Shown piece by piece: positions 58,501-64,000 of a DNA stretch of 64,000 nt. Made by a program: the position numbers and the translations under genes. A model generated the notes under the pieces. That model was not told where the DNA came from, made no database searches, and saw nothing but the letters and a program-made list of their open reading frames with translations. Within the stretch, counting starts at the first letter, position 1; each line of letters starts with the position of its first letter. Source of the stretch: Prunella strophiata (Eukaryota > Chordata > Aves > Passeriformes > Prunellidae); contig JAZBQD010000014.1 in the NCBI GenBank assembly GCA_036583965.1, forward strand, positions 69,177,835 through 69,241,834. The letters run 5' to 3'.

Positions 58501-60179
58501 TTGGGTCCCTGCCCTGATTTTTATCTGTTGGCCTGAGGAACAAAGGAACAAGGGAACAAAGAAAGAAACACTTCAATGCTGACTTTGTCTTTGAAGTAGG
58601 TGCAACATCAGCCCTTTTTGACTTGGTTTGATAAAGTTCTCTTGTTCTGTGGAGCTGGGGTTTGGGAGACATCCATGCAGGGAACAAGACATCCAACACA
58701 TCCATTCCCTGCCAAGTGTCAGACAGGACACCCCAGCCTGGACACCCCAGGACACAATGTCTGTGAGAGGGCAGCTGAACCAATTGCCAAAACACAGACA
58801 AATCATTCCTTCTCTTTCATGCAAAAGGAACTGAAATGGAATGTGCAAACAGTAGAAGCCTTGCTCCTTAAGTTCTGTTACATCCTCTGGAGATGGAAGC
58901 CCCCATCCTCTTTTTCCTTTTGTTTTTTTTTTTTGTTTTTTGTTTTTTTTTTCCATTCTTAGTGTCCTCCATCAGGACTACACCATCATCTCATGTGTCA
59001 GTAGCACATCCAACTCTTCCTTTCCACCTCTTGGGGAAGCCAGTTAGTGTTCTCTTCAATAAAAATGTGAAAAAAAATAAAATAAAAAAGAATGAAAGGT
59101 AGAAAGGTAACAATTATCTTTTTCAATCAACATTCATATGAAAGGTCTCTAATAATAATAGCACTTAACACTCTTGAGCTCCAAAGTGCTTTTCAGACAT
59201 TAACTAATGAATCAAGGAATCAGGGAGGAAAGGCAAGCAGCTCATCCATCTTGAGCTTTCCAACTGTCACGGGATTCAGACCAGGCTACTGCAACTGCAG
59301 GAGCAGGAGAAGCCAGAGGTTTCTGTGGCTGAAGGCACAGGAGTGTCTTCAGCAGTCCTGGGATCTCTGAGCACTGGATTTGGAGTCCAGGTTGGGGGTC
59401 AGGAGCTCCCCATTTCACTCGAAGGGAAAAGGCAGGTGCACTCCACAAGGCACAGCTGACCAATGCCCAGCCCAGTGCACATCTGTCCCTGCTGACAGGG
59501 CTGGCTTTGGGGTCTCCTGCAGCTGCCTGGAACTGGATCTAGGTCTGGCTGCACCTGTGACACTCCACTGCAGTCCTGGGCTTAGGCTCAGCCTGGTTGA
59601 GAGGATTTACAATTTACACAGACAGGGTTTAATAGAGGGAGACTTAACCCAGCAAGGGACTTCCTCAGTCACTGGAAATTAGGGCTGTAAAGAGGTGGAA
59701 AGACAGCAAGGCAGGGTCATTTCCACCTAATTGGTTCCTGACAAATGTATTTCTTCAGCCTCTCCTACTGCCATCACCTCCTTGCCAACCTCTCCAAAGA
59801 CACCAATGCCACCAAGGCAGTTTCTTATCCTGAACCATTCTTTAAAACATCAGTTTCTTGCCTTAACCACTGATGAGATTCTTTCCTCTCATGTATGACA
59901 AACCCTTTTCTAGAGCAGCAGAATTTTACCAAATCCCACCCTGACCCCATCTCCCTTGTTGTCTCACCTCAAGGAGTGCCTTCACTCCATATGTTCCCCA
60001 AAAGTGTGTTTTTAATAAAAATCTGTGGCAGCAACAGGAAGAAAGCCCATTCTCCTGTCTTAAAGTTCTCAGTCCTGATGATCTTTTAGTCCTTCTCTTT
60101 TAAAGTCGTGGATAGAGAGGAGCTTGACACACCATAAACACAAAAATCTTAGGGAGCTATGTTATTTATTGTTCAAGAC
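58501..60179. other. non-coding DNA, no gene seen
   Basis: Contains a T-rich tract with single G interruptions (about 58916-58953). Frames up to 127 codons have no domain. Confidence 0.45.
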
Positions 60180-60346
60180 AGAAGGAAAAAGGGAAAAGGG
60201 AAAAGGGAAAAGGGAAAAGGAAAAGGAAAAGGAAAAGGAAAAGAAAAGGAAAAGAAAAGGAAAAGGAAAAGGAAAAGGAAAAGGAAAAGGAAAAGGAAAA
60301 GGAAAAGGAAAAGGAAAAGGAAAAGGAAAAGGAAAAGGAAAAGAAG
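60180..60346 (+). repeat. 167-bp pure purine tract, (GGGAAAA)n to (GGAAAA)n
   Basis: Every base is A or G. The left part has GGGAAAA units giving a canonical G-quadruplex motif (60191-60214); the right part is GGAAAA with two GAAAA interruptions. Lys/Gly and Lys/Arg frames through it are artefacts. Such homopurine mirror repeats can form triplex (H-DNA) structures. Confidence 0.96.
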
Positions 60347-61798
60347 CACCACTTCTTTAAATGACTGCTTTAAAAAAGTATTTCCTCATGGATGGATATT
60401 TTACAGGGACTGGATCCAAAGTTTAGCCACAAAGTCTGTTCAAGAGGATGAAACAGGCAGAAACTCCCAGTTTCAATACTCCCATGGTTTTGCATTTCAT
60501 GTTCAGTGGGAAACAATAAAAGCAGAGCAGGGTCCATAGGTTTGCCTTGATTTTTGGGGGGAAATAGTGAAGGTGGGAGGCAAAATCCCAAGCAAAGTGC
60601 AACTGTTAACTGCCATCAAGAAGGGAAATTTGGCACTCAGGGAAGATGGAAATGGGAAAAGAAGGGACTAAGCCCTTTTTAAAGTAAAGGAAGGAAGGGA
60701 AGAAAACCCACTTTATATCCTGATGAGGATAAAGCTGAGAAATTATAAACCCTTTAAAACAGCCTTTAGTTCACAGCATAATTGGATTTCATGTTTTGGC
60801 AGCAAGATGTGATTATTCCTTCCCAAATAAAACATTCTTCCTGTGAATGATGACCGTGTAGAATTACCATGGCTAAGGAGTTTAGTGAGGAAGATGCTTT
60901 GCTCATCTTCCATTCCTTTCACACCAGGATCTCAAAGCACTTTGCACGTGGTGATAGCAAATATTTCTGCTCAGCCTCTACTGACATTCCCACTTTGCTG
61001 GTGGAATAGGGAACATCAGTTAAGGATACCCTGAAGTTTGCACAACAGCTCAGAGAACCACAATCACTGATGTTCCTGCCTCCAAAATGATTTCAGTGTT
61101 CTATAATTGATGAGAAATCCAACTGTATTGGAATAATTTGTTTCATTAAGTTTCTTTACAGAGCTTATTTCTACTCTTCTGTGTTGTGGAGAGGACACAG
61201 CAGGAGAAGATTTCCCATTATGTCCCAGTGCACACAGGACATTTTTGTGTCTTTTTTAGGTTCTTTCTGGACCCCACAATTCAGAGCTTGCAATGCCCAG
61301 GGTTTATCAAACATGGTGCATCTGTAGAAGAAATTTCATATTCTCGCCCTTGCCATCACATTTTCCCTTTTCATATTCTCTTGTTGGCTTGTCTCTGAAA
61401 AAAATCATCCTGGGATTCTGCTGGATTGACTCCAAATACTGGCATTCACAGACATGTGGAAAGATAAGGAAATGCACAACTCGCTGAACTCAATCATAAA
61501 CATTATCTCAGACAACAATAACTGCAGGCAAGGGGCCAAGATGTGCTATGGTCAGAGCTATGCTCCAAAACAGAGAAGGGATTGTCAAGCACCACAATAA
61601 TTAGAACAAATTGATTTCTTGGCCAAAACAATGGTGGTTTGGTTTTGGTTTTTTTTTTTAATTTTTAAAAAAGCTGCATGGAAACCATGCAAAAATGGGT
61701 GTGAGAGTGGAGAGCTCTGATGGCAGAGCCCCTGTAACATGTTGAAAGGACTAAGAAAGAGAAATAGCACTTAGGTATCAATCAGGCTGGGCTTGGAC
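60347..61798. other. non-coding DNA, no gene seen
   Basis: Nothing recognisable apart from short T- and A-rich patches (61648-61670). Confidence 0.45.
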
Positions 61799-61945
61799 AT
61801 GGAATTATAGGATATTCTGAGCTGGAAGGATCATCAAGTCCAGTTCTAGAGTGAAGGGTCCACAAAGGGATCTAATCCATAATCCTGCCATTATCAGCAC
61901 CACACTCCAACCAGCTGAGCTGATCTCAGGGTCCATGTCAGGCAG
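61799..61945 (-). mobile_element. old CR1 3' fragment
   Basis: 'atggaattataggatatt' then 'ctgagctggaaggatc', 'atcaagtccagttctag' and 'ccaaccagctgagctgatc' follow the order of the antisense 3' end of the 'cctgagttggaagggac' CR1 type. It is diverged. Confidence 0.72.
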
Positions 61946-63040
61946 GTCAGACTCTTGATTTTACACCTGACCTAGGGCCCAGACATGGTTATTAAGCTTG
62001 CTCAGCCAGGAGAAGGAAGCAATTTTACAAGTTAGGCAACTGATAAAAGGATTTTTCTGTTTGCCACGGGTTCTGCATCAGTCCAGGTGAACAGGCAGAG
62101 CTTTCCCTGTTGGGAATCTGCATCAGTCCTGTGCTCTGAAAGTCTCTGCAGCCAAATCTCCACAGTGTAACCAAGCCACTTCTCCAGGTGGGCAATGCAC
62201 ACCAGACCTAAACCTCCCTGCCAGTGCTCTCCCTGGAAATTCTCTTTTTTAGCCCTGACCACCTTTCCTAGCAGGAGTGGAACGTGGCAGTTCAGGTCAG
62301 AAAGTTTTGCAGAGTGGAGGGGAAAGAGCTGCAACCTTTCATAAAGCTCACAGTCCTGATCCTGAACCCAAACAGCCTGACCTGGAGCTGCAGCAGCAAT
62401 TTCATCAGGAGCAAGGTGTTATAAAATAGCTCAAAGCAGAAAATGGGAATACAAAGAGAGAAATACACCCAGGCAGATCATAAAGCATCAAGGCAAAATG
62501 AGGGTCATATAAAACCTTGAGTCACACAGGAACAAACTTGAACGCTGGTGCTCATTGCCTAAATGAGAAAAACATACAAGAAAGCAAGAAATAAAAGAAT
62601 GGTTCCAGTAATTGAAATTTCAGGAGAGCACAAAGAAGCAGGCTGTGATTTACCATAGGTAAACATCCTCTGTGATACAAATCACCCCTGTGGCAAACAT
62701 CTTGTAAACTTTATGGGCAGAAGCTCAGCAGTGAGAATATACGGCCGTGGGAGAGGGAGAAATCTCAACATTTGTTTTTCTCCCAACCCTAAGCACAGTT
62801 TATAGGATGGATGGGGTGGAGATGGCCTCTGGATTGCACTTCCCTGGAGTGCTGAGCAGCAGAGGGCAGGTGAGTGACAGTTCTGGGTGTCAGTGGGTGA
62901 GTGGGATGCTCAGGAGGGGAGGATTTTCTGTCCCCTTGTAGTACCTGGCACAGCTTTTGTCAGCCTTGGTGCTGATTTTTGTGGCTGTTGGGTGTGTGCC
63001 AGGTAAGAGCTAGAGGAGAAAGGAAAACTGAGTCCCTTTC
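61946..63040. other. non-coding DNA, no gene seen
   Basis: Short frames only. No repeat is visible. Confidence 0.45.
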
Positions 63041-63151
63041 CATGGAACAGAACCATGGAATGTTTTGGTTTGGAAGGGATCTTAAAGATCAGCTCGTTCT
63101 GAGCCCTCTGCCATGGGCAGGGACATTCTGATGTCCCAGCCTTGAACATTT
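63041..63151 (-). mobile_element. CR1 3' terminal fragment
   Basis: 'ggaacagaaccatggaatg' and 'ttggtttggaagggatc' followed by 'ctgccatgggcagggaca' mark an antisense CR1 3' end of about 110 bp. Confidence 0.88.
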
Positions 63152-64000
63152 AATGCTTAACTCACTTTTCTAGTGAGCCTGAACTGGTGGCCTCAGAAAA
63201 GAAACTTCAAGGGAAGGTGCTCCAGGCAAACTTGACCCTGAGCTTTGCAGCTCTCTGCACACAGAATGCAATGAATCCTCCTCTTTTGCAAGGCCACCTC
63301 CACACAGGGCGTGGAGAAATTCAGTTTTTTTCCCAGAAACTGCCAGTCACTCCTCTTTTGCTGTGGCAAAGGGGTGCACCTGGAAAAACCCAGCTAGACA
63401 AGGAATTTCACCACAGGCTTTCAGCATTCAGGTGTTTTGGTCCCATCCATTTCTAAAGACATTTTCTTGATATGATTTTTACAAATTTAGAAAAGTGAAT
63501 TTTCAGGAGAGCTAGAATGGTGAGGTGAACTTCTCTGAGTGAACTTTCTTCCTGTGCCATAAAAGATGTTGTACAGAAGGTGCTGTGTGCTTGTGAGAGC
63601 TGGGTCTGGGATGGGAGCCCTCAGGGATGTTCAGGTGCCAGGTGTGCAAGGCCAAGGGCATTGGTGAGAATTCCTAGAGATGGGAGCTGAAAGGACCAGG
63701 AGGGTTGTGTGTGGCTGGGGAAAAGCTTTCCTTGCAGTTTCTGCTGGGATGAAGGCTGCCTGGAGAACAGGGTGCTGACCAGAGCCAAGAGTTTGAAAAA
63801 TCAAAGGAAAAGATCAAAATTGAGAGTTTGCAGTAGACAAATCTGGAAGTGAATCTTGCTGTTCCCTTTTCACAGGTGGTGAATGAAGAGGTGAAACACT
63901 TTTTGTTCTTCCTCCCAGTCCTCATCCTCTTGGTTTGTTTTCCTTCAGGTTGCTGCTGCTTTTGTGAAATACCCACCAGTCCTGAAAGGAAAGATGACAT
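63152..64000. other. non-coding DNA to window end, no gene seen
   Basis: A 108-codon minus-strand frame runs off the window end (63674-64000). It has no recognisable domain and cannot be judged without the adjoining sequence. Confidence 0.4.

Noticed and set aside
60124..60539. Lys/Gly- and Lys/Arg-repeat frames resembling nucleic-acid-binding tails
   Set aside because: They are readings of the GGAAAA purine tract.

Overview
The window looks like non-coding nuclear DNA from a bird, most likely a passerine. The evidence is about seventeen short, 5'-truncated CR1 retrotransposon ends. They carry the avian CR1 3' signature (a 'ggtttgggttggaagg'-type block next to 'tcacagaat' or 'attctatgatt' strings). 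Two solo LTRs begin TGTCTTGGTTTGAAC and end in GACA, a type I associate with songbird ERVL-like elements; the family name is from memory and unverified. I found no protein-coding gene, exon, tRNA, rRNA or CRISPR array that I can defend. Every long reading frame is explained by a simple repeat, a CR1 copy, an LTR or chance. Layout: 1-9,900 is visibly AT-rich and contains no recognisable CR1 or LTR. At 9,960-10,690 there is an anomalous block: 65 uninterrupted T, then about 0.6 kb that is G-poor and CpG-containing, unlike either flank. From about 11 kb to the end the sequence is more GC-rich and studded with CR1 fragments of several ages on both strands. Two 796-bp solo LTRs lie in opposite orientation at 31,159-31,954 and 43,617-44,412. 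They bracket about 11.7 kb that also holds three long microsatellite-like arrays (A/C-only 306 bp, ATT x25, TTTTA-type 313 bp). The stretch from about 47 to 53.6 kb has no transposon remnant I can recognise and contains several blocks that look like conserved regulatory DNA by composition only. It ends in an 869-bp uninterrupted (AT)n array flanked by an 11-bp direct repeat. The last 10 kb holds the longest CR1 fragment (about 0.83 kb) and a 167-bp pure purine tract. Most notable: (1) the two LTRs are nearly identical over a central 471-bp block but clearly diverged at both ends, which fits gene conversion between inverted copies or a mosaic origin; (2) the (AT)n array sits inside an apparent target duplication; (3) the CpG-rich, G-poor block beside the poly-T may be a recent insertion or an assembly join; (4) a three-copy repeat of 53-56 bp at 47.7 kb has no recognised source. 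There is no gene network to describe. The window reads as a gene desert or a large intron with possible cis-regulatory content.
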